DNA of 64,000 nt. Origin: an uncultured bacterium (GTDB lineage: Bacteria > Planctomycetota > UBA8742 > UBA2392). The notes beneath the pieces were generated by a model that was not told the DNA's origin, did not search any database, and worked only from the letters and a program-made list of their open reading frames with translations. Below, one piece after another: positions 26,776 through 34,544 of the stretch. Positions within the stretch are counted from its first letter, which is position 1. Every line of letters begins with the position of its first letter. Both the position numbers and the translations under genes were made by a program. Location: positions 310,001 to 374,000 of the forward strand of contig CALLQI010000004.1 of NCBI GenBank assembly GCA_938014885.1, read 5' to 3'.

Positions 26776-27125
26776 GGGGGTGATCGGTTTCGACCGTAAG
26801 GTTGTGCGACAGGGAAGGGTGTCGAGGGTGTCGGACCCTCGTTAATCCACTGGCAAAACAATACTAGTCAACCACGACTACGCTCTCGCAGCCTAATAGT
26901 GCTCCGAGCGTGCTGCGGCCTTCGCCTGAGGGGCCGTAGAGCGACATTGCTATCGGGCTGGTGCAAAGGCCGCGTCGCAGGGCCGCGCACGAGAAACACT
27001 GCGGCTCGCCGTGTCTGTGCCTGTCTGTCGGGACAGCCACGGTCAAACTAAAGACAGACTACACATCTAGATGCCCTGTCGATCTTCGTTGCGGCACGCG
27101 GGTTCGATTCCCGCCACCTCCACCA
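26776..27125 (+). ncRNA. ssrA: Transfer-messenger RNA (tmRNA)
   Basis: A one-piece tmRNA of about 350 nt for trans-translation. The tRNA-like part has the 5' acceptor strand GGGGGTG followed by ATCGGTTTCGACC, and the 3' end GGTTCGATTCC-CGCCACCTCC-ACCA, giving a seven-pair acceptor stem with one G-U at pair 3 and an encoded CCA. The tag reading frame runs at 26852-26896 with resume codon GGC and encodes GKTILVNHDYALAA, then TAA TAG. The tag ends with the degradation signal ALAA. Pseudoknot-like hairpins follow (for example TCTGTCGGGACAG near 27020). The 3' 25 bases are repeated 152 bp downstream. Confidence 0.96.
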
Positions 27126-27128
27126 AAC
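27101..27128 (+). repeat. ssrA 3'-end repeat, copy 1 (attL-like)
   Basis: These 28 bases cover the T-loop arm and acceptor 3' strand of ssrA plus AAC. They are identical to 27253-27280. The ssrA 3' end is a common integration target of tyrosine recombinases. Confidence 0.85.
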
Positions 27129-27280
27129 TTCTTAGCGGTCGCGACTCAATAGTAAGGGCGCGACGGCTGCGTTCACGCCCGACGTCGCCCGCCTTTGGGC
27201 GGGCTTTGGGCGGGCTACTGCGCGGTCGAAACAGTCCACTGGACTGTTTCGAGGTTCGATTCCCGCCACCTCCACCAAAC
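27129..27280. repeat. Short segment ending in a second copy of the ssrA 3' end (attR-like)
   Basis: Positions 27253-27280 repeat 27101-27128 exactly. Between the copies lie 124 bp with an 11-bp doublet (TTTGGGCGGGC at 27194 and 27205) and a perfect palindrome of 12-bp arms (CGAAACAGTCCA and its complement, 27227-27251) directly before the second copy. No 5' acceptor strand stands upstream, so the second copy is not a tRNA or tmRNA gene. No gene fits in the interval. Confidence 0.75.
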
Positions 27281-27284
27281 ACCA

Positions 27285-27312
27285 GCGGCCGCCGGGCAAA
27301 CCCGGCGGCCGC
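27285..27312. terminator. Strong hairpin after ssrA
   Basis: GCGGCCGCCGGG-CAAA-CCCGGCGGCCGC is a perfect 12-bp stem with a 4-nt loop followed by ATTTCT. It probably stops ssrA transcription and also lies just past the end of the minus-strand gene at 27324. Confidence 0.75.
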
Positions 27313-27323
27313 ATTTCTAATGG

Positions 27324-27599
27324 TTAGGCATTGCGCCCGTGGCGCAGCCATACCGCGTACAGGTACTCGATGGTTTCGCGGTCGCGGATCTCTTGCCCTG
27401 CTGCGTCGCGCCAGGTGGTCACGCAGCCGGTGGCATGCACACGGCTGCGGCGGCCGCAGCGGATTCGAGTTGCGCGCACACTCATGCGGCGGCCTTGTCG
27501 CTGCATTGCCTTGATCTGGAAACGCGGCCGCGCCCATAGGACAATCTGCGGCGCGTAGAACACCGCCACAAAAAACGCAGCCAGCAACAGCGTAGTCAT
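27324..27599 (-). CDS. Small membrane-anchored protein of unknown function
   Basis: A 91-residue protein: one N-terminal membrane helix (LLLAAFFVAVFYAPQIVLW), then a basic cytoplasmic domain (MSVRATRIRCGRRSRV) and a C-terminal helix with EIRDRETIEYLYAVWLRHG. No known family is recognised. Two lines support it as real: it fills the gap between ssrA and arfB on the opposite strand, and a TAGCAT box sits exactly six bases before its ATG, matching the leaderless promoters elsewhere. Its promoter faces away from arfB. Confidence 0.6.
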   Translation of the reverse strand: MTTLLLAAFFVAVFYAPQIVLWARPRFQIKAMQRQGRRMSVRATRIRCGRRSRVHATGCVTTWRDAAGQEIRDRETIEYLYAVWLRHGRNA

Positions 27600-27611
27600 T
27601 GCACCATGCTA
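27600..27611 (-). promoter_or_regulatory. -10 box of a leaderless promoter (small membrane protein)
   Basis: On the minus strand TGT-TAGCAT (27606-27611) is followed by six bases and the ATG at 27599. Confidence 0.6.
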
Positions 27612-27627
27612 ACAGATCGGACGCCCC

Positions 27628-28044
27628 ATGCCGCAACTTGCCCCCGGTGTTTCCGTGCCGGCCTCTGAGCTCGAGTTCAGCTTCGCCCGCAGCGGCGGGC
27701 CCGGCGGTCAGAACGTCAACAAGGTCAGCACCAAGGTGGTGCTGCACTGGAATGTCACGGCCTCGGAGGCTCTGCCGCCTGACGCCAAGGCGCGCTTCCT
27801 GAGCCTGCACGCCAACCGCATCAATGCGGCCGGGCAACTGGTGCTTGAATGCAGTGAAACGCGCAGCCAGGCCAAGAACCGTGAGCTGTGCCTTGAGCGC
27901 CTGAAAGACCTCGTGGCCCAGGCCATGAAGCGCCCCAAGACCCGCATCAAGACAAAACCCGGCAAGGGCGCCAAAGCCCGCAATCGCAAAGCCCGCGAGG
28001 TGCACTCGGCCAAAAAGGCGATGCGCCGCAAGGTCGACTGGTAA
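27628..28044 (+). CDS. arfB: Alternative ribosome-rescue factor / peptidyl-tRNA hydrolase ArfB
   Basis: A 138-residue release-factor homologue. The catalytic loop ARSGGPGGQNVNKVSTKV contains the GGQ that hydrolyses peptidyl-tRNA, and the C-terminal basic tail (RPKTRIKTKPGKGAKARNRK, then AREVHSAKKAMRRK) is the element that enters the empty mRNA channel of stalled ribosomes. There is no codon-recognition domain, as expected. Length and layout match YaeJ/ArfB. It lies 500 bp from ssrA, so the two rescue systems are neighbours. No clear Shine-Dalgarno is seen before the ATG. Confidence 0.93.
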   Translation: MPQLAPGVSVPASELEFSFARSGGPGGQNVNKVSTKVVLHWNVTASEALPPDAKARFLSLHANRINAAGQLVLECSETRSQAKNRELCLERLKDLVAQAMKRPKTRIKTKPGKGAKARNRKAREVHSAKKAMRRKVDW

Positions 28045-28067
28045 GCGCCCGCAGACGACCATGCCGG

Positions 28068-28949
28068 CTACCAGCCCCAGCGGATCGGCGATGCCGGCTC
28101 GTTGATCTGCTCATCGCTGAGCGGATCGGCGCCGATGATCGTGCGCATGCGGTCGTTGCGGTCCCAGCGCGCGTTGTAGTAGCTGATGGCCTTCATCCGC
28201 AGCAGGCTTTCAATCAGGTCCTGCGCGAAAAACGATTGCGGGATCGCGCGGAACTGCCGGTTGCCTTCAAACAGCCCGTCGTCGGCGTAGTGCCACGCGG
28301 CCTCATGGTCGCCCGCTTCTTGCGCGGCCTGACTTTGGCGCAGCCGCAGCAGCGCGCGCTCAGCCCCGTTGTGGCCGCGCAACTGCAGCCCGATGAAAGC
28401 GCGATCAAGCTGGCCCACTCGGGTTGCCGGGTCGCCTTCGGTCCGTGACATCTCAAGCGAAAGGCGCGCCAGCCCCGACACCGCCAGCAGCGCCGCAAGC
28501 GGCACCGCCAGCCCGATCCACGCCAGCAGCACGGTGCGCTTGCCCGTGGGCGCAATCACCAGCCAGCCAACGGGGACGGCCACGGCAAGCCCGCTGATCC
28601 AGTACAGGTGCCCGCCGATCACCACACCTGCGGCGGCCAGGATCGCGATGTTCAACATCGCCACGCCAAAGCCCAGCCAGCGGTTCTCCGGGTCAGGGCG
28701 CGAAAGCTGGCTGGCGGCAAGCCACCCGATCAAAAGCCCCTCCAGCGCAAGCAGGCCCTGCCACATTTCCGCTTTCAGGACCAGCACCTGCACCATCGCC
28801 TGGAACACCGGCAGCAGCAGCACCATGCGGCCGGCGGTTTTCAGCGCAAGCGGCTGCTGGCGCATGGCGACGCGCCGCAGCATCTGGCGGACGATGAAGC
28901 TGCCTTTGAAGCGCGGGGCGGCAGTAGCTGGTTGGGATGGTTCGCTCAT
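28068..28949 (-). CDS. Multi-pass membrane protein of unknown function
   Basis: A 293-residue protein with about five membrane segments between residues 35 and 165 (for example MVLLLPVFQAMVQVLVL; NIAILAAAGVVIGGHLYWI; TVLLAWIGLAVPLAALLAV) and a cytoplasmic C-terminal part of about 120 residues that looks helical and TPR-like (RALLRLRQSQAAQEAGDHEA, then WHYADDGLFEGNRQF). I do not recognise a family. The ATG at 28949 is preferred over an earlier in-frame codon because homologous-looking sequence begins there, but no good ribosome site is visible. It is convergent with arfB (23 bp apart) and follows the MBL gene on the same strand. Confidence 0.65.
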   Translation of the reverse strand: MSEPSQPATAAPRFKGSFIVRQMLRRVAMRQQPLALKTAGRMVLLLPVFQAMVQVLVLKAEMWQGLLALEGLLIGWLAASQLSRPDPENRWLGFGVAMLNIAILAAAGVVIGGHLYWISGLAVAVPVGWLVIAPTGKRTVLLAWIGLAVPLAALLAVSGLARLSLEMSRTEGDPATRVGQLDRAFIGLQLRGHNGAERALLRLRQSQAAQEAGDHEAAWHYADDGLFEGNRQFRAIPQSFFAQDLIESLLRMKAISYYNARWDRNDRMRTIIGADPLSDEQINEPASPIRWGW

Positions 28950-29000
28950 GGCCTGTTCGCGATCGAAACTCCCGACCGCCCTCACCGGCCGCTGAAGCTG

Positions 29001-29918
29001 CTACAGCTGCACTTCCATGCCTTCGCGCGCGGCGAAGAACTCAATGCCCGGCGCCTGTGACTTGGCCATGGGCAGATAGGTCTGATCCATCAAACGGTCC
29101 AGCGCGTCATCGGTTCGGGTCGGGTCGTGGTGCGTGAACGCCATGCGCTTCACGCCGGCCTGCTTGGCCAGCGCGATGTTGAACTCAAACCACGAATGGC
29201 CCCAGCCCTTGCGGCTGGCCTTGGGGTTTTCGTATTCGGCCTTGGTGTACGTTGTGTCAAACGCCACCAGGTCGGCACCGCGGCAGAACTCAACCATGCG
29301 GTGGTTCATGATGTGGTACAGCTCGCGGGTGTCGCCGGCGTCGCCGCTGGATTCGTCCCACGGTTCGTGGTCGCCGGTGAAGATGAAGGTCTTGCCGTCG
29401 GCCTCAATGCGGTAGGCGGTGCAGTAGACGGGGTGATTAGTGAGTTTGAGCTGCACGTTCACGCCCGGCGCAAGCTCGAATTTGCGCTCAACACCTTCGG
29501 GGAACATTTTGTTGTAGTCGTGGTAGCTGACCACGTTGTCGAGCATGGTGTTTTCGACTGGGAAGTAGCTGTAGGTCATCTGATCGCGCATGACTTGCTC
29601 GAAGCTTTTGCCTTCACGCAACGGGCCAATGCCGTGCACCGCGACCTTGCTGCCGGGGATGTAGATCGGCGTAAAGAAGGGGAAGCCGTGAATGTGGTCC
29701 CAATGGGTGTGGGTGATCAGCAGCTTGATATCAAACGGCGGCTTCTGTGTTGCCATCAGCTTGTCGCCAAGGCCGCGAATGCCAGTGCCGCTGTCGATGA
29801 TGATGATTGGGCCCGTGTCGCGAACGACCTGAATGCAGGTCGTGTTGCCGCCGTAACGGGCAGTTTCAGGCCCCGGCGTGGGAAGGCTGCCGCGAACACC
29901 CCAGAACTTGATCTTCAT
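29001..29918 (-). CDS. MBL-fold metallo-hydrolase (RNase Z / PhnP-like)
   Basis: A 305-residue metallo-beta-lactamase-fold enzyme. Typical features: MKIKFWGVRGSLPTPGP at the start, the acidic IIIDSGTGIRGLG, the metal motif THTHWDHIHGFPFF, an aspartate in FIFTGDHEPWDE, FDTTYTKAEY and the final histidine in AFTHHDPTRTDD. Sequences with this opening are described as PhnP- or RNase Z-like hydrolases and include cyclic-phosphate phosphodiesterases; the substrate is not evident. It may be co-transcribed with the membrane protein downstream (51 bp gap). A TATCCT box lies 16 bases before the ATG. Confidence 0.85.
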   Translation of the reverse strand: MKIKFWGVRGSLPTPGPETARYGGNTTCIQVVRDTGPIIIIDSGTGIRGLGDKLMATQKPPFDIKLLITHTHWDHIHGFPFFTPIYIPGSKVAVHGIGPLREGKSFEQVMRDQMTYSYFPVENTMLDNVVSYHDYNKMFPEGVERKFELAPGVNVQLKLTNHPVYCTAYRIEADGKTFIFTGDHEPWDESSGDAGDTRELYHIMNHRMVEFCRGADLVAFDTTYTKAEYENPKASRKGWGHSWFEFNIALAKQAGVKRMAFTHHDPTRTDDALDRLMDQTYLPMAKSQAPGIEFFAAREGMEVQL

Positions 29919-29977
29919 CCAACCCCCGGGTCGCAGGATACCACGCCGCTTCGGATTCGCGAAGTCCCGACAACAAA

Positions 29978-30004
29978 CCGGCCCGTCGCATGGCGACGGG
30001 CCGG
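29978..30004 (-). terminator. Rho-independent terminator of accD
   Basis: CCGGCCCGTCGC-ATG-GCGACGGGCCGG is a perfect 12-bp stem. Read on the minus strand it is followed by TTTGTTG and lies 18 bp after the accD stop. Confidence 0.8.
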
Positions 30005-30021
30005 GTAGGGTCTGCGATCAA

Positions 30022-30936
30022 TCAAACCTTGGCCGCGGCCTTGGCGTCCGGCTTGGATACTGCTTTGGCAATCTTGGCCGTGTGGCGCTTGGCGACGGCC
30101 TTTTCCAGCGCCGGCATGTCGGCGCAGGTGTAGCGCAGCAGGCTGATCAGGCGCGCGCGCAATTCCTTGCGGTGCACGACCTGGTCAATGAACCCGTGCT
30201 CAAGCAGGAACTCGCTTGTCTGGAAGCCCGGGGGCAGTTCTTGGCGCACCGTTTGCGCTATCACGCGCGGGCCCGCAAACCCAAGCAAGGCCTGCGGCTC
30301 AGCGATACTGATGTCACCCAGTGCGGCCCAGCTTGCCATGCTGCCGCCCATGGTGGCGTTGGTCAGCACAGCGATGTACACGCCGCCGGCGTCCTGCAGA
30401 CGCTTGATCGCCGCGCTGGTCTTGGCCATCTGGAACAGGCTGAGGATGCCTTCTTCCATGCGCGCGCCGCCGCCGCTACCTGAAACGATGATCAGCGGCA
30501 GCTTGTGCTTCAGCGCATGCTCAGCACCGCGGGCGATCTTTTCGCCCACCACGCTGCCCATGCTGCCCATGATGAAGTTCGGGTCGATGATGCCGAACAC
30601 CACTTCCTTGCCACCGATCAGGCCGGTGCCAAACAAGGCGGCTTCGCGGTGACCCGTTTCATCCTGGGCCTTTTTCAGCTTCTCGCGATAGCTCTTCTTG
30701 CCCTTGAAGTTCAGGGTGTCGACGCTTTCCAGTTCTTCAAACAGGGGCTTGAAGCTGTCGGCGTCCAGCAGGTACTCGATGCGCTGCTCAGCGGAAAGGC
30801 GGAAATGGAAGCCGCATTCCGGGCAGACATGGTGCCCCTCTTCCACGACCTTGCGGTAAACCATGGCCTCGCAAGAGGCACATTTCATCCACAGGCCGTC
30901 TGGTGCACCGCGTTTGCGGGTAAGTGCGAATCTCAT
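30022..30936 (-). CDS. accD: Acetyl-CoA carboxylase carboxyltransferase subunit beta
   Basis: A 304-residue AccD that, with AccA, moves carboxyl from biotin to acetyl-CoA in the first step of fatty acid synthesis. The N-terminal zinc ribbon has its four cysteines (CASC at 20/23 and CPEC at 39/42). The crotonase-like core shows LFGTGLIGGKEVVFGIIDPN, GSGGGARMEEGILSLFQMAK, LTNATMGGSMASWAALGD and AEPQALLGFAGPRVIAQTVR. The C-terminus has an added Lys/Ala-rich tail (about 25 residues). AGGAG nine bases before the ATG at 30936 decides the start over an ATG 51 bases upstream. accA is not in the window. Confidence 0.95.
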   Translation of the reverse strand: MRFALTRKRGAPDGLWMKCASCEAMVYRKVVEEGHHVCPECGFHFRLSAEQRIEYLLDADSFKPLFEELESVDTLNFKGKKSYREKLKKAQDETGHREAALFGTGLIGGKEVVFGIIDPNFIMGSMGSVVGEKIARGAEHALKHKLPLIIVSGSGGGARMEEGILSLFQMAKTSAAIKRLQDAGGVYIAVLTNATMGGSMASWAALGDISIAEPQALLGFAGPRVIAQTVRQELPPGFQTSEFLLEHGFIDQVVHRKELRARLISLLRYTCADMPALEKAVAKRHTAKIAKAVSKPDAKAAAKV

Positions 30937-31307
30937 GTATGGCGCTCCTGAGGCTTTGAGCGAAGTCGTTTGAGGGTACAGTGTCATCTCCGGTGGTCAA
31001 CTGGCAAGATGGCAGGGCTAACGAACGGGTGCGTAAACTAATTCCCAGCCATGGCTTACACCGGCAATCCTGATCAGTCAGCGGCCCTTTTCAGTTAGCA
31101 AACACTAATGCCCAACTGTGCAATCGCTGTCCTTCGGCCATTCTTGCGGGTTGCGAGGCCGGTCTTGCACGCCTCACCCGGCTTTATCGGACGAAGCCGC
31201 CCCCAGATGAACCCTTTACCCTGCCAATACACCAGTTTTTTAGCCTTAACCCGTGACTGCCGGCGTCTAAGTGCCGTCGCTTGGATGCCTTCCCACAAGG
31301 AGAGTGA
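30937..31307. other. Intergenic region between divergent accD and EF-hand gene
   Basis: About 370 bp without a convincing gene. It holds the accD ribosome site (AGGAG), the AAGGAGAGTG site before 31308 and, presumably, both promoters. I could not pick out unambiguous -35/-10 pairs, and there is no repeat of the kinds found elsewhere. Confidence 0.4.
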
Positions 31308-31895
31308 ATGAAGACCTACCGATGGATCGCAGCGGCCGCGCTGCTGACACTGATGGCCCTGCCGCTGGCCGCGCAGGAGAAGGAACAGGAGCCTCTCGGC
31401 CACGCCAAGTCGTGGAAAGAGGCCGACACCGATAAGGACGGCGTGCTGAGCCTGGACGAGATCAAGGCCCAGCAGAAGGTCTACGAAGCTGAGCGCGAAA
31501 AGCTCGGCGAAGACTGGGAAGCCTGGGAAAAGTTCTACGAGAAGTGGGGCGACGTGCTTTCAATCCACGATTTCCTCGTGGCCGACGCCAACGACGACCA
31601 CAAACTCACCCGCGCCGAGTATGACACCTGGCACAAGCGCACCTACACCAAGCACGTTGAAGGCCCCATGGAGCCTAGCGAAAAGGACATGGACGTGCTG
31701 GCCGAAATCGAAGTCGAGAAGATCTGGGCCGAACTTGAGCCCTACGACGCCGACAAGGATGGCAAGCTCAGCAAGGCCGAGCTGGCCCAGTACCTGAAAG
31801 GCGAAATGAAGAAGCGCGCCAAGGCAGCCAAAGAATCCGGCGCCCACCCCGTCGAGCCCCCGATGCCCGACGATGAAGAAGGCGCAGGCAAGTAG
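31308..31895 (+). CDS. Secreted EF-hand calcium-binding protein
   Basis: A 195-residue protein with a signal peptide (residues 1-22, LTLMALPLAAQEKEQ). Three EF-hand loops are visible: DTDKDGVLSLDE (about 41-52), DANDDHKLTRAE (about 94-105) and DADKDGKLSKAE (about 146-157), each with Asp at positions 1, 3, 5 and Glu at 12. Between them lies a helical segment rich in Glu, Lys and Trp. The loops should bind calcium in the periplasm or outside; the partner is unknown. AAGGAGAG before the ATG supports this start. A hairpin follows the stop codon. Confidence 0.85.
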   Translation: MKTYRWIAAAALLTLMALPLAAQEKEQEPLGHAKSWKEADTDKDGVLSLDEIKAQQKVYEAEREKLGEDWEAWEKFYEKWGDVLSIHDFLVADANDDHKLTRAEYDTWHKRTYTKHVEGPMEPSEKDMDVLAEIEVEKIWAELEPYDADKDGKLSKAELAQYLKGEMKKRAKAAKESGAHPVEPPMPDDEEGAGK

Positions 31896-31914
31896 CGTTC
31901 GACAGGCCACATGC

Positions 31915-31947
31915 GCGGCGGTGCTTCCCTACCGGGAGCATCGCCGC
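31915..31947 (+). terminator. Hairpin after the EF-hand gene
   Basis: A 15-bp stem with one G-T pair (GCGGCGGTGCTTCCC, loop TACC, GGGAGCATCGCCGC) lies 20 bp after the stop. It lacks a long T tract, so terminator function is likely but not certain. Confidence 0.55.
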
Positions 31948-32023
31948 AAGCTTTGCGGTCTGCTACAACCTGTGGCTCCGATACTTGAACCGTCCCGGCA
32001 CGTTTTTTTTAATTGCGCGCGCT

Positions 32024-32986
32024 ATGGCCTCGAACACAGACCTGGCACTGGAAACTGAGGGCCTTTCCAAGACGTACAAAGGCCTGCGCGCACGGGTACA
32101 GGCGCTGTACCCGCTTGATCTCAAGCTGGAAGCCGGCCACATCTTCGGCCTGCTGGGCGCAAATGGTGCCGGCAAATCCACCCTGGTGAAGGCAGTCCTG
32201 GGCATCGTGAGGCCGACCACCGGCCGCGCGCGCATTTTCGGCGTGGACACACGCAACCCGGATTCGCGGCGCAACGTGGGCTACCTGCCGGAAGGGCTGG
32301 CGTTCCCGCGCTATCTGAGCGGGCGCGAAACCTGTGAGTACTTCGGCAAGCTGGCCGGCGTGACGGGCGCGCGCCTGAAGGCCGAAGTCGACGAGAAGTT
32401 GAAACTGGTGGGAATGGCCGACTGGGCCGCCCGCAAAGTTGTGAAGTACAGCAAGGGCATGAAGCAGCGCATCGGCATGGCGCAGGCGCTGATCGGCGAC
32501 CCCAAGCTGGTAATCCTTGACGAACCCACCGACGGCGTGGACCCCGTGGGCCGACACGAACTGCGCGATGTGATTCGCGCATTGCCCGCGCGCGGCACGA
32601 CGGTGTTTCTGAACTCACACATGCTGTCGGAGGTTGAGGCCGTGTGCGACCAGGTCGCGATCATGTACCGCGGCCGGCTGCTGCAGCGCGGCCCGGTCAG
32701 CGAGATCACGGAAAAGATGTCCGTGCGCGACGGCAAGATGCAGCTCAAATTCCGGCTGGGGCCGTGGCAGGGAGCCCTGCCCGCGGGCTTTGAAGGTGCC
32801 GACGTGCGCGACGGCGAAGTGCTGGTGCAGGTCAGCAACCGCGATGAAACCACCGCGCTGATCGACCGGCTTCGCGCGGCCGGCATCGCGATCTACGAAG
32901 TGCAGCAGTGGCACGCGAGCCTGGAAGAGGCCTTCCTGGCGATCATGGAAGACGGCGAACACATGGGCATCGGGGGCGTGAAATGA
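32024..32986 (+). CDS. ABC transporter ATP-binding protein
   Basis: A 320-residue ABC ATPase of the ABC-2 (CcmA/DrrA) exporter type. Walker A LLGANGAGKSTLVKAV, signature VVKYSKGMKQRIGMAQALIG, Walker B LVILDEPTDGVDP, and the H-loop LNSHMLSEVE are all intact. A C-terminal domain of about 90 residues after the core is typical for this group. The ATG at 32024 fits the usual family start; a T8 run at 32003-32010 stands just upstream. The gene overlaps the next (permease) by 4 bp (ATGA), so the two form one exporter. The cargo is unknown. Confidence 0.9.
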   Translation: MASNTDLALETEGLSKTYKGLRARVQALYPLDLKLEAGHIFGLLGANGAGKSTLVKAVLGIVRPTTGRARIFGVDTRNPDSRRNVGYLPEGLAFPRYLSGRETCEYFGKLAGVTGARLKAEVDEKLKLVGMADWAARKVVKYSKGMKQRIGMAQALIGDPKLVILDEPTDGVDPVGRHELRDVIRALPARGTTVFLNSHMLSEVEAVCDQVAIMYRGRLLQRGPVSEITEKMSVRDGKMQLKFRLGPWQGALPAGFEGADVRDGEVLVQVSNRDETTALIDRLRAAGIAIYEVQQWHASLEEAFLAIMEDGEHMGIGGVK

Positions 32987-34125
32987 CCGCTTTCGGCGCG
33001 ATCGTCGGCGACACCTGGCGTCAAAGCAAGCACCAGTGGGTGCTGATCGTGCTGATCGGCGTGGTGGGCTTTTTCATGGTGTGGCACGGCTGGATTGTGC
33101 CTGACGTGAAGACCAATCCGCGCGGCGAAGAAGTGCTGAGCACGGTGTTCCGCGAGCCGCACGAGGCCAGTTATGACTCGCAGTGGGAGGGCGACTACGC
33201 CAACAGCCTGCGCGCGCAACTGGGCATGGATGAAGACATTCGCGAGATCAGCACCGAACTGAACCTGCAACTCGACGAGCAGCAGGTCGAAGAGTTCGAA
33301 TACAAACAGGCCGTGGCGCAGGGCGTTACCGGCGACCGGCTGACCTACCTCGAGAACCGGCGACGCAACCGCAGCATCAGCATCGAAAAGCTGTATGAGG
33401 CCCGCTTTGCGATGCAGAAGAAGGTGCAGGACGAAGTTGCGCGCCTGACCGTAGAGCGCACGGCCAACATCACGCCGCTGCAAAAGGGCGTTGAGTACCA
33501 CCTCAGCAGTGCGGCGTACTTCCTGTTTATCGTTTCGATGCTCGGCTTCATCGCCGCATGCGCGGGCTACATCCCGCAGATGCTGGAAGGCGGCGCCGTG
33601 GATTTGGTGCTCAGCAAGCCGATCCGGCGCTGGCACCTGTACTTCGGCAAATACGTCGGCGGGCTGATCCTGTATTCGGGCGCGCTGCTGGTGGTGTTTA
33701 TCGGCATCTTCGCGGGTGTGGTGGTCAAGACCGGCATCTGGCACTGGCAGTTCTTCCTGGCGCTGCCGATGACGATTTTCAGCTTGGCGCTGCTGTATTC
33801 GATTGTCGCGTGGGTCGGCCTTTGGACCCGAAGCACCGGCCTCGCGATGCTGCTGGGCTATGTCTACTACCTGGTAGTGGACACGGTGGTCAGCCTGCTG
33901 GGCAGCATGGGCGATACGCCTTTCCTTTCGGACATCCCGATGCTGCAGGAGGTAGGCAAGTTCATGCGCATCGTGTTCCCCAGCTTCGAATGGCTGCGAG
34001 AGGCCGCGCAGGCCCCGGTCATGAGCATCGCCGTATTCCCATGGCAACACGTGCTGTGCGGCGTGATCTGGCTGGTGGTATGCCTCGGTACGGCCTACAA
34101 CCGCTTCCGCATCAACGATTACTAA
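32983..34125 (+). CDS. ABC-2 type exporter permease
   Basis: A 380-residue permease with one membrane helix at residues 15-38 (WVLIVLIGVVGFFMVWHGWI), a long extracytoplasmic charged loop of about 140 residues, then five more helices (for example YFLFIVSMLGFIAACAGYIP; LVVFIGIFAGVVVKTG; LLGYVYYLVVDTVVSLLGSM). The LVLSKPIRRWHLYFGKYVGG segment is typical of ABC-2 permeases of the NatB/GldF type. The start overlaps the ATPase stop (ATGA). Together they form a heteromeric exporter; the substrate cannot be told. It converges with the small gene at 34132. Confidence 0.87.
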   Translation: MTAFGAIVGDTWRQSKHQWVLIVLIGVVGFFMVWHGWIVPDVKTNPRGEEVLSTVFREPHEASYDSQWEGDYANSLRAQLGMDEDIREISTELNLQLDEQQVEEFEYKQAVAQGVTGDRLTYLENRRRNRSISIEKLYEARFAMQKKVQDEVARLTVERTANITPLQKGVEYHLSSAAYFLFIVSMLGFIAACAGYIPQMLEGGAVDLVLSKPIRRWHLYFGKYVGGLILYSGALLVVFIGIFAGVVVKTGIWHWQFFLALPMTIFSLALLYSIVAWVGLWTRSTGLAMLLGYVYYLVVDTVVSLLGSMGDTPFLSDIPMLQEVGKFMRIVFPSFEWLREAAQAPVMSIAVFPWQHVLCGVIWLVVCLGTAYNRFRINDY

Positions 34126-34131
34126 CGATCG

Positions 34132-34503
34132 TCAATCGCCCAGGCGGCGTGTGTTTACTCCGCCGGTGTCTAGGCGGCGGGTGCCTTTGCTTTGTGGCAT
34201 CATCTGTTGCAGGGGGATTTCGAAGCGCTCGAGCATTTCGATGAACAGCTCGGCCTTCAGGCTGGCGGTTACGTAGCCGGTGGTTGCGCGCAGCCTTGTC
34301 GATTGCGACGGTGACTTGGCCGCGCGTTCCTGTTCGCTGCGCACGCGTTGCGTCCACAGGTCGCGCAACTGCTGCGCGCGCACCACGCGCTTGCGGATGC
34401 GCTCTTCGTTGAACTCCAAAATGGCCGGGTGCAGGCTCTCGAGAAACAGCGTGTACTCAAGTTCGCTGCAGTACTCGCGGGCCTTTTCCGGGTCAATTGC
34501 CAT
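34132..34503 (-). CDS. Small helical protein of unknown function
   Basis: A 123-residue soluble protein with mostly helical, charged sequence (EYCSELEYTLFLESLHPAIL; ERIRKRVVRAQQLRDLWTQR; VTASLKAELFIEMLERFEIP). The final 25 residues are disordered and basic. I do not recognise a family. GGAGAG is found 12 bases before the ATG and a TACACT box further upstream (34528 region), so it has its own promoter. It may form an operon with 34545-35234 upstream on the same strand, with 41 bp between them. Confidence 0.65.
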   Translation of the reverse strand: MAIDPEKAREYCSELEYTLFLESLHPAILEFNEERIRKRVVRAQQLRDLWTQRVRSEQERAAKSPSQSTRLRATTGYVTASLKAELFIEMLERFEIPLQQMMPQSKGTRRLDTGGVNTRRLGD

Positions 34504-34544
34504 GTCCGAGAACTCTCCGGCCGCAAGTGTAACAAACAGGGCGG

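Noticed and set aside
25179..26861. Long minus-strand frame of 560 codons
   Set aside because: It is antisense to the GspG-like and exoribonuclease genes and reaches into ssrA. No motif is seen.
27203..27277. A second tRNA or tmRNA gene ending with GGTTCGATTCC..CCA
   Set aside because: Only the 3' end is present. No 5' acceptor strand, D-arm or anticodon arm precedes it, so it is an att-like duplication of the ssrA 3' end.
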